From Pseudomonadota bacterium (GTDB lineage: Bacteria; Pseudomonadota; Alphaproteobacteria; Rhizobiales; Phreatobacteraceae), in contig JAEZGJ010000036.1 of NCBI GenBank assembly GCA_023416965.1, forward strand, positions 1 to 22,998: a DNA stretch of 22,998 nucleotides. The letters are read 5' to 3'. Shown one piece after another: positions 8,055 through 16,308 of this stretch. Within the stretch, counting starts at the first letter, position 1; each line of letters opens with the position of its first letter. Both the position numbers and the translations under genes were made by a program. Below the pieces are notes generated by a model. That model was not told where the DNA came from. It ran no database searches and saw only the letters and a program-made list of their open reading frames with translations.

Positions 8055-8678
8055 ATGCGGCGCTTCCTGCCCATCCTCGCCACAGCGGTCGCGCTGGCCC
8101 TTTCGGGCGCCGCCGCCACGGCCCAGACCGTCAATTTCGGCTATGGCGACCAGGTCATCTTCGACCCGGCCACCAATGCGCCCATGCGCATCGCGCCGCG
8201 CACCGACGGCGGGCCGCGTCCCGGCGCCGGTGTCTCCGCCATCCCGCGCGAGACGGTGGCCTTCACCGGCCGGTATGCGCCGGGCACCATCGTCATCAAC
8301 ACGCAGGAGCGCCGCCTCTATCTCGTCCAGGCCGGCGGCACCGCGATCCGCTACGGCGTCGGCGTCGGCCGTCCCGGCTTCTCCTGGGGCGGCAACCAGA
8401 CCATCACCCGCAAGGCCGAGTGGCCGGACTGGCGCCCGCCGGCCCAGATGCTGCGCCGCCGTCCCGACCTGCCGCGCTTCATGGCCGGCGGCCCCGACAA
8501 TCCGCTCGGCGCCCGGGCCCTGTATCTCGGTTCGTCGCTCTACCGCATCCACGGCTCCAACGAGCCGCACACGGTCGGCACCGCCGTGTCCTCTGGCTGT
8601 TTCCGCCTGACCAACGACGACGTTATCGACCTCTACAGCCGGGTGCGGGTGGGCACGCGGGTCGTCGTCCTGCGCTGA
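8055..8678 (+). CDS. L,D-transpeptidase (YkuD domain)
   Basis: A 207-residue exported protein. The signal peptide starts M-RRFLPILAT and ends near ATAQ (about residue 24). The YkuD domain runs from about residue 76, where GTIVINTQERRLYLV is the typical first strand, to the C-terminus. The catalytic region is RIHGSNEPHT, with H166, and SSGCFRLTNDD with nucleophile C182. The S-S-G-C form in place of S-H-G-C occurs in many alphaproteobacterial homologues as I recall them. It forms 3-3 cross-links in peptidoglycan or attaches proteins to it, in the periplasm. The ATG at 8055 was chosen because the signal peptide starts there and AAGG lies 7-8 bases upstream. A terminator follows, so it is probably monocistronic. 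Confidence 0.92.
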   Translation: MRRFLPILATAVALALSGAAATAQTVNFGYGDQVIFDPATNAPMRIAPRTDGGPRPGAGVSAIPRETVAFTGRYAPGTIVINTQERRLYLVQAGGTAIRYGVGVGRPGFSWGGNQTITRKAEWPDWRPPAQMLRRRPDLPRFMAGGPDNPLGARALYLGSSLYRIHGSNEPHTVGTAVSSGCFRLTNDDVIDLYSRVRVGTRVVVLR

Positions 8679-8702
8679 GCGCGACGACATCGAGCGTTCT
8701 GC

Positions 8703-8734
8703 AGAGGCCGGCGGAAACGCCGGCCTTTCGCTTT
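8703..8734 (+). terminator. Rho-independent terminator after the L,D-transpeptidase gene
   Basis: AGGCCGGCG (8705-8713), a GAAA tetraloop, and CGCCGGCCT (8718-8726) form a perfect 9-bp stem, followed by TTCGCTTT. It begins 25 bp after the stop codon and separates the transpeptidase from the helicase gene. Confidence 0.85.
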
Positions 8735-8838
8735 CTGGGCCGACCGGGTTCACCTCGCCCCTCGGCCCCAGCGTGGGCATCACCGGTCTCCATGGCCTCC
8801 GGGTTGGCTTTGGCCGCGCCAAGCCCCATTTTGGGCGA

Positions 8839-8853
8839 GAACCGAATCGGAAC
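8839..8853 (+). promoter_or_regulatory. LexA (SOS) box upstream of the UvrD-type helicase
   Basis: GAAC (8839-8842), 7 bases, then GAAC (8850-8853). This direct repeat matches the alphaproteobacterial LexA site GTTC-N7-GTTC read from the other strand. It ends 12 bases before the helicase ATG at 8866, where bound LexA would block transcription. The position in front of a DNA repair gene makes a chance match unlikely. Confidence 0.7.
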
Positions 8854-8865
8854 ATCCAGAGGCCC

Positions 8866-11301
8866 ATGACCGACCCCTCCGCCCCGCGCCAGCCCAGTCT
8901 CGCCGAGAGGGCCATGGCCGCGCGCGGCAACCAGGCGGCCGCGGGCTATCTCGCCGGCCTCAATCCCGAACAGCAGGCCGCGGTGGAAACGCTGGACGGG
9001 CCGGTGCTGGTGCTCGCCGGCGCCGGCACGGGCAAGACGCGGGTGCTGACCACCCGCATCGCCCACATCCTCAACCAGCGCCGCGCCTTCCCCTCCGAAA
9101 TCCTGGCCGTCACCTTCACCAACAAGGCGGCGCGCGAGATGAAGGAGCGCATCGGCCATCTCGTCGGCGAGGCGGTGGAGGGCATGCCCTGGCTCGGCAC
9201 CTTCCACGCGACGGGCGTCAAGATCCTGCGCCGCCATGCCGAACTCGTCGGCCTGAAGCCCGGCTTCACCATTCTCGACACGGACGACCAGATCCGCCTC
9301 CTGAAGCAGCTCATCCAGGCCGAGGACATCGACGAGAAGCGCTGGCCGGCGCGTGTCCTCGCCTCGGCCATCGACGGCTGGAAGAACCGTGCGCTCACCC
9401 CGGACAAGGTGCCGGCGGGCGAGGGCGCCGCCTATGCCAACGGCATGGGGCTGAAGCTCTACGCCGACTACCAGGCGCGGCTGAAGGTCCTGAACGCCGT
9501 CGACTTCGGCGATCTCCTGCTGGAGACGATCCGGCTCTTCCGCGAGAACCCCGGCGTGCTCGCCGAGTACCAGCGCAAGTTCAAGTTCATCCTGGTCGAC
9601 GAGTACCAGGACACGAACGTCGCCCAGTACCTCTGGCTCCGCCTCCTGGCGCAGCGCCAGGAGGGGCGGCCGCAGAACATCTGCTGCGTCGGCGACGACG
9701 ACCAGTCCATCTATGGCTGGCGCGGCGCCGAGGTCGACAACATCCTGCGCTTCGACAAGGACTTTCCGGGCGCGACCGTCATTCGCCTGGAGCGCAACTA
9801 CCGCTCGACCGGCCATATCCTCGCCGCCGCCGCCCATCTCATCGCCCACAACGAGGGGCGGCTCGGCAAGACGCTGTTCACCGACGGAGAGGACGGGGCG
9901 AAGCCGACGCTGACCTCCGTCTGGGACTCGGAGGAAGAGGCGCGTTCGATCGGCGAGGAGCTGGAGCAGCTGCAGCGCCAGGGTCATCAGCTGAACGAGG
10001 CGGCCATCCTGGTGCGCGCCTCGTTCCAGATGCGCGAGTTCGAGGACCGCTTCATCACCATCGGCCTGCCCTACCGGGTGATCGGCGGACCGCGCTTCTA
10101 CGAGCGGCTGGAGATCCGCGACGCGCTCGCCTATCTGCGCTGCGTCGCGCAGGGCTCCGACGACCTCGCCTTCGAGCGCATCGTCAACACGCCGAAGCGC
10201 GGGCTCGGCGACGCGACGCTGCAGCAGCTCCATGACCACGCGCGCGCGCAGGGCGTGCCGCTCATGCAGGCCGCTCGCGTGCTGACAGAGACGGAGGAGA
10301 TGAAGCCGAAGGCGCGGCGGGCGCTGAAGGACCTCATCGACAGTTTCGACCGATGGACCGGCCAGATCGAGGCCATGCCGCATGCAGAGCTCGCCCAGCT
10401 CGTGCTCGATGAGAGCGGCTATACGGAGATGTGGCAGAAGGACAAGACGGCTGAGGGCGCCGGGCGCCTCGAAAACCTCAAGGAGCTGGTGCGCTCCATG
10501 GAGGAATTCGAGAACCTCGCCGGTTTCCTCGAACATATCGCCCTCGTCACCGAGGCGCGCGGCGAGGGGGAGACGGAGGACGCCGTCTCCATCATGACGC
10601 TGCACTCGGCCAAGGGGCTGGAATTCGAGACCGTGTTCCTCCCCGGCTGGGAGGAGGGGCTCTTTCCCCACCAGCGCTCCCTCGACGAGAACGGCCGCGC
10701 CGGGCTGGAGGAGGAGCGGCGCCTCGCCTATGTCGGCATCACCCGCGCGCGGCGGCGGGCGAAGATCTATTTCGCCGGCAACAGGCGCATCCACGGCCTG
10801 TGGCAGTCGACGGTGCCGAGCCGCTTCGTCAACGACCTGCCGGCGGATCACGTGGAGATTTCGGAAGGCCTCGGCACGTCGGGCTATGGCGGCATGGGCC
10901 GCGGCGGTTTCGGCCAGAGCCGCTTCGACAAGGTGGAGAGCTTCTCCTCCACCTATTCCACCCCCGGCTGGCAGCGGGCCCAGGCTCAGAAGTCGCTCAA
11001 CGATGCACAGGCCCGCTTCACCGGCCGGACCGGCAGCCAGGCCTTCGGCTCGACCTTCGCGGAGGGGCGCGGCGGCTTTCAGGGGCGGCTCACCGACCGC
11101 TCAGGCGGCGGGCGGACCATCGAGGGCGAACTCGTCGCCAAGTCGACGGGCGAGCCCTCGCGCTACCAGCCCGGCGACCGGGTGTTCCACCTGAAGTTCG
11201 GCTATGGCGACGTGGTGTCGGCCGAGGGCAACAAGCTCACGGTGCAGTTCGACAAGGCCGGGGAAAAGAAGGTCGTGGACAGTTTCGTCCAGGCGGCGTG
11301 A
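8866..11301 (+). CDS. uvrD: UvrD/PcrA-type ATP-dependent DNA helicase
   Basis: An 811-residue superfamily 1A 3'-to-5' DNA helicase for nucleotide excision and mismatch repair and for clearing replication blocks. Seen in order: Q-motif region LNPEQQAAV (32-40), Walker A AGAGTGKT (51-58), motif Ia AVTFTNKAAREMKERI (81-96), Walker B VDEYQDT (244-250), motif III GDDDQSIYGWRGA (276-288), motif IV RLERNYRS (307-314), motif V TLHSAKGLEFETVFLPG, motif VI ERRLAYVGITRAR, and a C-terminal Tudor-like domain ending in GDRVFHLKFGYGDVV. A low-complexity, glycine-rich linker lies before that domain. I start it at 8866: a LexA box and short AGAGG lie just upstream, whereas the frame-open ATG at 8773 would put the LexA box inside the gene. 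Its stop is 3 bp from that of the convergent receptor gene. Confidence 0.93.
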   Translation: MTDPSAPRQPSLAERAMAARGNQAAAGYLAGLNPEQQAAVETLDGPVLVLAGAGTGKTRVLTTRIAHILNQRRAFPSEILAVTFTNKAAREMKERIGHLVGEAVEGMPWLGTFHATGVKILRRHAELVGLKPGFTILDTDDQIRLLKQLIQAEDIDEKRWPARVLASAIDGWKNRALTPDKVPAGEGAAYANGMGLKLYADYQARLKVLNAVDFGDLLLETIRLFRENPGVLAEYQRKFKFILVDEYQDTNVAQYLWLRLLAQRQEGRPQNICCVGDDDQSIYGWRGAEVDNILRFDKDFPGATVIRLERNYRSTGHILAAAAHLIAHNEGRLGKTLFTDGEDGAKPTLTSVWDSEEEARSIGEELEQLQRQGHQLNEAAILVRASFQMREFEDRFITIGLPYRVIGGPRFYERLEIRDALAYLRCVAQGSDDLAFERIVNTPKRGLGDATLQQLHDHARAQGVPLMQAARVLTETEEMKPKARRALKDLIDSFDRWTGQIEAMPHAELAQLVLDESGYTEMWQKDKTAEGAGRLENLKELVRSMEEFENLAGFLEHIALVTEARGEGETEDAVSIMTLHSAKGLEFETVFLPGWEEGLFPHQRSLDENGRAGLEEERRLAYVGITRARRRAKIYFAGNRRIHGLWQSTVPSRFVNDLPADHVEISEGLGTSGYGGMGRGGFGQSRFDKVESFSSTYSTPGWQRAQAQKSLNDAQARFTGRTGSQAFGSTFAEGRGGFQGRLTDRSGGGRTIEGELVAKSTGEPSRYQPGDRVFHLKFGYGDVVSAEGNKLTVQFDKAGEKKVVDSFVQAA

Positions 11302-11304
11302 GAG

Positions 11305-12360
11305 TTAACGCGCCTTCTGCTGGATGACCCCGTACCAGCCGAGGCCGGCATAGGTCTCGTAGCCGGGCGTCAGGTGGAAGGCGGTGGTGGTGCCGGAGGC
11401 ATCCACTGCAAAGCCGGCCTTGCGCCCCGCGGTGTCGAAGGCCAGCGTCTCGCCGAAGCTGTCCGTCCCGTCCGAACTCGCGATCACGCGCTTGCGGGCG
11501 TCCACCAGAAGCACGCGGCTGCGGCGCGCCTCCTCCTCCGACAGGCGCACGCCCTGAACGATGGCGCGGGCCTGCGGCTCCCAGTCGAAATGGATGGCGA
11601 GCACCCCCAGCGGGGCGCCGCGCGCCTCGCCGCCGGCGCGCACGGCGGTCGCATAGGTGGCGACGCCGGCGTCGTCGAGGGCGCCGGCGCGGGCGACATC
11701 GGCCACCGTGTAGTCGTCACCGGTGGGGAGGGAGAGGGCACGGTTGAACCAGGGCTCGTGGCGCACCGAACGGCCCGCGACGGGGAAGCGGCCGGGCCGG
11801 CCGCTCGCCACCACCCGCCCCTCGGCGTCGCAGAGCCAGAGGTCGAGATAGACCGTGTAGGCGCCGAGGATGACGGCGAGGCGACGGGAGGCGTGCGCGG
11901 CACTCTCCGGGGAAGGCTCGGCGAGCGCCTCCACCATGGCGGAATCGGTCGCCCACCAGCGCACGTCGCAGGTGCGCTCATAGAGGTTGCGGTCCATCAG
12001 CTCGATGGCGTTCAGGGCGAGATCGACAAGGCGCTGGCCAGCCGCCTGGCTGCTCATGGCCAGGGTCATGCTCTCCAGCCCGTCCATCTGGCCGGCGAGC
12101 TCGGCCGAGAACTGTTCTGCGATGGCCCCCACCCGCGTCGAGATCTCGCGAACCTCCGCCGCGACCACCGAGAAGCCGCGGCCGTTCTCGCCCGCCCGCG
12201 CCGACTCGATGAGGGCGTTGAGGGCCAGCATGCGCAGTCCCCCTGTGATCTTGTGAATCTCCTGGATCCGCGCCGCCGTCGTGCCCTTCACATTGCGGGT
12301 GGCGGCGAGGATCGTGTCGAGGGACGGCGTGCTGGTGTCGGTCTTGGCCAGGGCGCTCAT
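11305..12360 (-). CDS. Soluble chemoreceptor-like protein: N-terminal MCP signalling hairpin, C-terminal Cache domain
   Basis: A 351-residue protein with no membrane segment or signal peptide. Residues 47-71 match the tip of the methyl-accepting chemotaxis protein hairpin (ALNALIESARAGENGRGF and on), which docks CheA and CheW. Only about 45 residues precede it and about 35 helical residues follow, so the coiled coil is very short. From about residue 110 a Cache-type sensor follows: IELMDRNLYERTCDVRWWAT (119-138), YLDLWLCDAEGRVVASGRPG (171-190), EPWFNRAL (202-209), a second lobe with VLLVDARKRVIASSDG, and GLGWYGVIQQ at the end. Known Cache receptors normally place the sensor first and outside the membrane; here the order is reversed and the protein is predicted cytosolic. 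AGGAGA 7 bases before the ATG supports the start. No che genes are in the window. Confidence 0.85.
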   Translation of the reverse strand: MSALAKTDTSTPSLDTILAATRNVKGTTAARIQEIHKITGGLRMLALNALIESARAGENGRGFSVVAAEVREISTRVGAIAEQFSAELAGQMDGLESMTLAMSSQAAGQRLVDLALNAIELMDRNLYERTCDVRWWATDSAMVEALAEPSPESAAHASRRLAVILGAYTVYLDLWLCDAEGRVVASGRPGRFPVAGRSVRHEPWFNRALSLPTGDDYTVADVARAGALDDAGVATYATAVRAGGEARGAPLGVLAIHFDWEPQARAIVQGVRLSEEEARRSRVLLVDARKRVIASSDGTDSFGETLAFDTAGRKAGFAVDASGTTTAFHLTPGYETYAGLGWYGVIQQKAR

Positions 12361-12448
12361 GGGCAGGTCTCCTGACAGGAAAGTTCCGCCTTTGCGGTTA
12401 GCAACGGGTAAACGAGGCCTCTCCTACCCGGTATGTAAATATCTGGAA

Positions 12449-12476
12449 CGTATACGAAAAATGTCGGTGCATACAA
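12449..12476 (-). promoter_or_regulatory. Possible promoter of the chemoreceptor-like gene
   Basis: On the minus strand TTGTAT (12476-12471) and TATACG (12454-12449) are separated by 16 bases in an AT-rich patch. This would give a leader of about 80 bases before the ATG at 12360. The match to sigma-70 boxes is moderate and judged by eye. Confidence 0.25.
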
Positions 12477-12606
12477 TTTGTGCAGAGGGGATCGCGCTTT
12501 CTTGACGTAACGTAAGTTGTGTCAGGAAATTTGTATCATCACTGCGGGTTGATGACATTCACCGGGCGTCTCGCTATCACGCGCCATGCTCGAAGGACTG
12601 CACCCC

Positions 12607-13488
12607 GTGTCACCCACCCATCTGATGCGCCTGGAAACGTCCGAGAGGGCGGCACGCAAGGTCGGCGATCTCATCGGCGAGATGTTCGATCCGGCCGAGA
12701 CGGCCGTGGCGGCCTTCGAGGCGCCTGACGGACAGATCTGGCTGGTCGAGGTCTTCTTCCGCGACGCGCCGGACGAGGATCACGTCCGCTCCCTCGTGCG
12801 CGCCTCGGCGGGCGAGGCGGTGGCGGCCTGCGTCACCTTCCATGCGATCGAATCGCGTGACTGGGTCAGGACCTCGCTCGACGGGCTCAAGCCCGTTCAG
12901 GCCGGGCGCTTCACCGTCTTCGGCTCGCACGACCGCGACAAGGTGGCGCCCAACGCCATTCCCATCGAGATCGAGGCGGCGTTGGCCTTCGGCACCGGCC
13001 ATCACGGCACGACGCTCGGCTGCCTGCGCGCCATCGACCGTCTCGCCAAGGCGGGCCGCGCCTTCCGGCCGCTCGACGTCGGCACTGGCACCGGCGTACT
13101 CGCTATCGCCGCAGGGCTCCGTCACCGGGTGCCGGTGCTGGCCTCCGACATCGACCAGGTGTCGGTCGTCGCTGCCCACGAGAACGCCGTGCTCAACAAG
13201 GCGCGCGGCTATGTGCAGGTGATCCACGCGGCAGGCCTCAAGGACGCCCGGTTCCGCCGACGCGCGCCCTTTGACCTCGTCCTCGCCAACATCCTGCCGC
13301 GCCCGCTGGTGGGGCTGGCGACGGACCTCGTGCGGCTGGTCGCGCCCGGCGGCACGGTGGTGCTCTCGGGCATCATCCCGCCCCATGCCAACCTGGTGAT
13401 CTCCGCCTATCGCGACCGCGGCCTGCATCTGGTCATGCGCGAGACCATCGAGGGCTGGGTGACGCTGACGATGCGCCGGGGGCGCTGA
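12607..13488 (+). CDS. prmA: Ribosomal protein L11 methyltransferase (50S L11)
   Basis: About 293 residues. It trimethylates ribosomal protein L11 with S-adenosylmethionine. An N-terminal substrate-recognition domain (about 1-90) precedes the Rossmann methyltransferase domain: AFGTGHHGTTLGCL (127-140), the SAM-binding DVGTGTGVLAIAAG (157-170), an acidic SDID loop (180-183), and NILPRPL (228-234), the N-[IL]-L-x-x-P-L form of motif IV in PrmA. I prefer GTG at 12607 because GAAGGA sits 9 bases before it and the N-terminus then aligns with the family (M-SPTHLMRLETSERAARK). An in-frame ATG at 12586 has no Shine-Dalgarno and would add 7 residues. It is divergent from the receptor gene across a 246-bp AT-richer gap. 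Its stop is 3 bp from that of the small convergent gene. Confidence 0.92.
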   Translation: MSPTHLMRLETSERAARKVGDLIGEMFDPAETAVAAFEAPDGQIWLVEVFFRDAPDEDHVRSLVRASAGEAVAACVTFHAIESRDWVRTSLDGLKPVQAGRFTVFGSHDRDKVAPNAIPIEIEAALAFGTGHHGTTLGCLRAIDRLAKAGRAFRPLDVGTGTGVLAIAAGLRHRVPVLASDIDQVSVVAAHENAVLNKARGYVQVIHAAGLKDARFRRRAPFDLVLANILPRPLVGLATDLVRLVAPGGTVVLSGIIPPHANLVISAYRDRGLHLVMRETIEGWVTLTMRRGR

Positions 13489-13491
13489 GCC

Positions 13492-13656
13492 TCACGCCTC
13501 GCGGCTGTCCTTCGGCCGGCTGGCCTCCGCCGGCGGAGCCTTGCCGTCGCCTGCCTTGGCCGTAGCGTCGCCCGGCCAGGGCTTGCCGGGGTTCTGCAGC
13601 TCGAAGATCCGCCGTGCCGCCCGCTCGACGGCTGCCGCATCGTCCTTGTCGGCCAT
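13492..13656 (-). CDS. Small hydrophilic hypothetical protein (54 aa)
   Basis: I do not recognise a named family. The protein begins M-ADKDDAAAVERAARRI, continues with FELQNPGKPWPGDAT, and has a proline/lysine/alanine-rich, probably disordered tail. Support for coding: GGGAGA 5 bases before the ATG, a stop exactly 3 bp from the prmA stop as at two other convergent junctions here, and a protein-like amphipathic N-terminal helix. Longer in-frame starts run antisense into the acylase gene and are less likely. It is cytosolic, with no signal or membrane segment. It could be a conserved small protein of Hyphomicrobiales. Confidence 0.6.
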   Translation of the reverse strand: MADKDDAAAVERAARRIFELQNPGKPWPGDATAKAGDGKAPPAEASRPKDSREA

Positions 13657-13761
13657 GATGGTCTCCCTGCCTCGCTCGCGCGCCTCTGCCTGCCCGGTCC
13701 GGCAGCTTGCCCCGCCGCAGCGCCGGTGATCAACTCCGCCGCCGCTTACCGGATCCGTCCC

Positions 13762-16218
13762 ATGCGCCTCCTCCGCACCGTCGTCAAATGGGTCACCGCC
13801 CTCGTCCTCATCGTCGTGGCGGGGGTGCTCGGGGTGGGGCTCTGGTACATCCGGGCGGTCGAGCCGCAGGTCTCCGGCACCGTGACCCTCCCCGGCTTCG
13901 AGAAGCCGGTGGAGATCGTGCGCGACGCCGAAGGGGTGCCCCACATCTTCGCCGCCAGCGAGCAGGACGCCACCGCGGCGCTCGGCTTCGTCCATGCGCA
14001 GGACCGGCTCTGGCAGATGGAGATGAACCGACGCATCGCCAACGGACGGCTCGCCGAGATCGTCGGCCAGCCGGGCCTCGAAACGGACCGGTTCCTACGT
14101 ACCATCGGCATCCGCCGCTCGGCCGAGGCTATCTTCGCCAATCTCGACGCGGAGACGCGGGTCTTGCTCGCCGCCTATGCCCGCGGGGTCAACGCCTACC
14201 TCACGACCCGCAGCGCGCCGCTGCCGCCGGAGTTCCAGCTCCTCCGCGCGCCCGCGCCGGAGCCCTGGTCCCCGGTCGATTCCATCGGCTGGTCGCTGAT
14301 CATGGCGCTCGATCTCGGAGCCAATCTCAACGCCGAGCTCGCCCGCCTGCAGCTCGCACAACGCGGCCTGTCGATGCGGCAGATCGGCGAGTTCCTCCCC
14401 GCAGCCCCCGGCGAGACCTATCCCGACCTTCCGGACTACGGCGCGCTCTACCGCTCGCTCGGCGGCGAGACCCGCGGCGCTGCGGCGCTGATCCGACCCT
14501 TCGACCTCGGCATCGAGGGTGTCGGCTCCAACAACTGGGTCGTTTCGGGCGCGCGCTCCGAGACGGGCAAGCCGCTGCTCGCCAACGACCCCCATCTCGG
14601 CCTGTCGGCTCCGGCCCTCTGGTATTTCGCGCGCATGACCTCGCCGTCCGGCACGGTCATCGGCGCCACCATGCCCGCCGTGCCCAGCGTCGTGCTCGGC
14701 CGCAACGACCGCATCGCCTGGGGCTTCACCAATACCGGACCGGACGTGCAGGACCTCTTCATCGAGCACGTCGATCCGGCCGATCCCACGCGCTACCGGA
14801 CACCCGAGGGCTGGGCCCGCTTCGAGACCGCCCGCGAAGTCATCGCGGTGCGCGGCGCGCCGGACGTGGTCCTCGACGTGCGCATCTCCCGGCACGGGCC
14901 GGTCATCTCGGACGGCGCCTCGCGCGGAGCGAGCACCGCCGCCCCGCCCGGCCATGCTCTCGCCCTGCAATGGACGGCGCTGAGCCCGGACAATCTCACC
15001 GTCCAGGCCTTCGCGCGCATAAACAGGGCCCGCGACTGGCCGGAATTCCTCGCCGCGGTGCGCCATTACGACGCTCCGCAGCAGAACATGGTCTATGCCG
15101 ACGTCGACGGGAATACCGGCTTCGTCGCCGCCGGCCGCGTGCCCGTCCGCAAGCCCGAGGACGACCTGAAGGGCCTGTTTCCGGCGCCGGGATGGGAGGC
15201 GCGCTACGACTGGGCCGGCTTCATTCCCTTCGAGGAACTGCCGCAGGAGTTCAATCCGGCCCGCGGGTTCCGCATCACGGCCAACGAGAAGATCACGCCC
15301 GAGGGCTATCCCCACCTCCTCACCTATGAATGGGCGACGCCGCACCGGGCCGACCGGATCGCCGCGCTCCTGGCGGAGCGCGAGCGGCATTCCGTTGCGA
15401 GCTTCCGGCAGATGCAGGCCGATCACCGGTCAGGGGCGGTGCGGGAGATCCTGCCCCTGCTGCTCGCCGCCCATCCCCGCGGTGAGGAGGAGCGCCGCCG
15501 GCAGGTGCCGCAGCGGGTGCGCGAGGTCGTGGCGGCGCTTGCCGGCTTCGACGGCGCCATGGCGGCGGGGCGGCCGGAGCCGCTCATCGTCACCGCCTGG
15601 ATGCGCGAGCTCACCCGCCTCGTCTATGCCGACGAACTGGGGCCCGACCTCTTCGCCGCGCTGTGGGACCAGCGGCATCAGTTCATGGTCGCGGTGCTGT
15701 CCGACACGAACGGGCAGGGCACATGGTGCAGCGGCGCCGAGGCTGCGGGCGAACCCTCCACCTGTCCGGCCCTGGTCTCCCGGGCGCTGGACCTCGCCCT
15801 CGCCGACCTCGAGCGGCGCTTCGGGCCCGACTGGCGCGCCTGGCGCTGGGGCACGGCGCATGGCGCCCGGTCCGAGCACCGGCCCTTCTCGCGGGTGCCG
15901 GCGCTGGCCCCTCTGTTCGACGTGAGGGTGCCGGTGCCCGGCGACACCTATACGGTCAACGTCAACCGCCACACGATCCGCAACGAGGCCGAGCCCTTCG
16001 TCTCGCGCCATTCCGCCTCGCTGAGGGCGATCTACGACATGGCCGATCCGGAGCGCTCGCTGTTCATCCACTCCACCGGCCAGTCCGGCCTGCCGACGTC
16101 GCGCCTCTACCGCAACCTCGCGGAGCGCTGGGCCGCGGTCGACTTCCTGCCGATGCGCACGCGGCGCAGCGACATCGAGAAGGGCGCGATCGGCACACTT
16201 GTCATCACGCCGCGCTGA
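13762..16218 (+). CDS. Penicillin acylase family protein (Ntn hydrolase)
   Basis: An 818-residue precursor of the penicillin amidase / AHL acylase superfamily, which self-cleaves into two chains. A single N-terminal membrane segment (about 9-29) anchors or exports it, so it works in the periplasm. The alpha-chain region shows VRDAEGVPHIFAASEQDATA (53-72) and GFVHAQDRLWQMEMNRR (75-91). The self-processing junction is G-V-G-SNNWV with S256 as N-terminal nucleophile of the beta chain, followed by NDPHLGL (275-281). A VNVNRH segment near the end also fits. Substrates of homologues include beta-lactams, acyl-homoserine lactones and other amides; none can be assigned. ATG at 13762 is chosen because the membrane segment starts there; a GTG at 13726 would add 12 residues. 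Neither has a clear Shine-Dalgarno. Confidence 0.9.
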   Translation: MRLLRTVVKWVTALVLIVVAGVLGVGLWYIRAVEPQVSGTVTLPGFEKPVEIVRDAEGVPHIFAASEQDATAALGFVHAQDRLWQMEMNRRIANGRLAEIVGQPGLETDRFLRTIGIRRSAEAIFANLDAETRVLLAAYARGVNAYLTTRSAPLPPEFQLLRAPAPEPWSPVDSIGWSLIMALDLGANLNAELARLQLAQRGLSMRQIGEFLPAAPGETYPDLPDYGALYRSLGGETRGAAALIRPFDLGIEGVGSNNWVVSGARSETGKPLLANDPHLGLSAPALWYFARMTSPSGTVIGATMPAVPSVVLGRNDRIAWGFTNTGPDVQDLFIEHVDPADPTRYRTPEGWARFETAREVIAVRGAPDVVLDVRISRHGPVISDGASRGASTAAPPGHALALQWTALSPDNLTVQAFARINRARDWPEFLAAVRHYDAPQQNMVYADVDGNTGFVAAGRVPVRKPEDDLKGLFPAPGWEARYDWAGFIPFEELPQEFNPARGFRITANEKITPEGYPHLLTYEWATPHRADRIAALLAERERHSVASFRQMQADHRSGAVREILPLLLAAHPRGEEERRRQVPQRVREVVAALAGFDGAMAAGRPEPLIVTAWMRELTRLVYADELGPDLFAALWDQRHQFMVAVLSDTNGQGTWCSGAEAAGEPSTCPALVSRALDLALADLERRFGPDWRAWRWGTAHGARSEHRPFSRVPALAPLFDVRVPVPGDTYTVNVNRHTIRNEAEPFVSRHSASLRAIYDMADPERSLFIHSTGQSGLPTSRLYRNLAERWAAVDFLPMRTRRSDIEKGAIGTLVITPR

Positions 16219-16275
16219 GGCGCGGACGAGCACAATTGAAACGAAAGGGTGGCGCGGCCGGAACGCAGCGGAACA

Positions 16276-16308
16276 CCGGCGGGGATAGAAGCGCGCATCC
16301 CCCGCCGG
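16276..16308 (+). promoter_or_regulatory. Stable hairpin covering part of the SH3-protein ribosome binding site
   Basis: CCGGCGGGGAT (16276-16286) pairs with ATCCCCCGCCGG (16297-16308) with a single bulged C and a 10-base loop. The last two G of the 3' arm are the first two of the GGAGG Shine-Dalgarno (16307-16311) of the gene starting at 16320. There is no T-run, so a classic terminator is unlikely. A translational control element is possible. Confidence 0.45.

Noticed and set aside
8773..8865. Alternative ATG at 8773 for the helicase, adding 31 residues
   Set aside because: No Shine-Dalgarno, the added residues look non-homologous, and the LexA box would fall inside the coding region.
8623..10851. 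A 742-codon open frame antisense to the helicase gene
   Set aside because: Its residue composition (runs of R, G, A, L, H, D, E without domain motifs) is that of a GC-rich shadow frame, and the plus strand carries all SF1 helicase motifs.
12397..12412. A CtrA-like site (GTTAG-N7-TAAA) upstream of the receptor gene
   Set aside because: Two mismatches from TTAA-N7-TTAAC and no second site; too weak to claim cell-cycle control.
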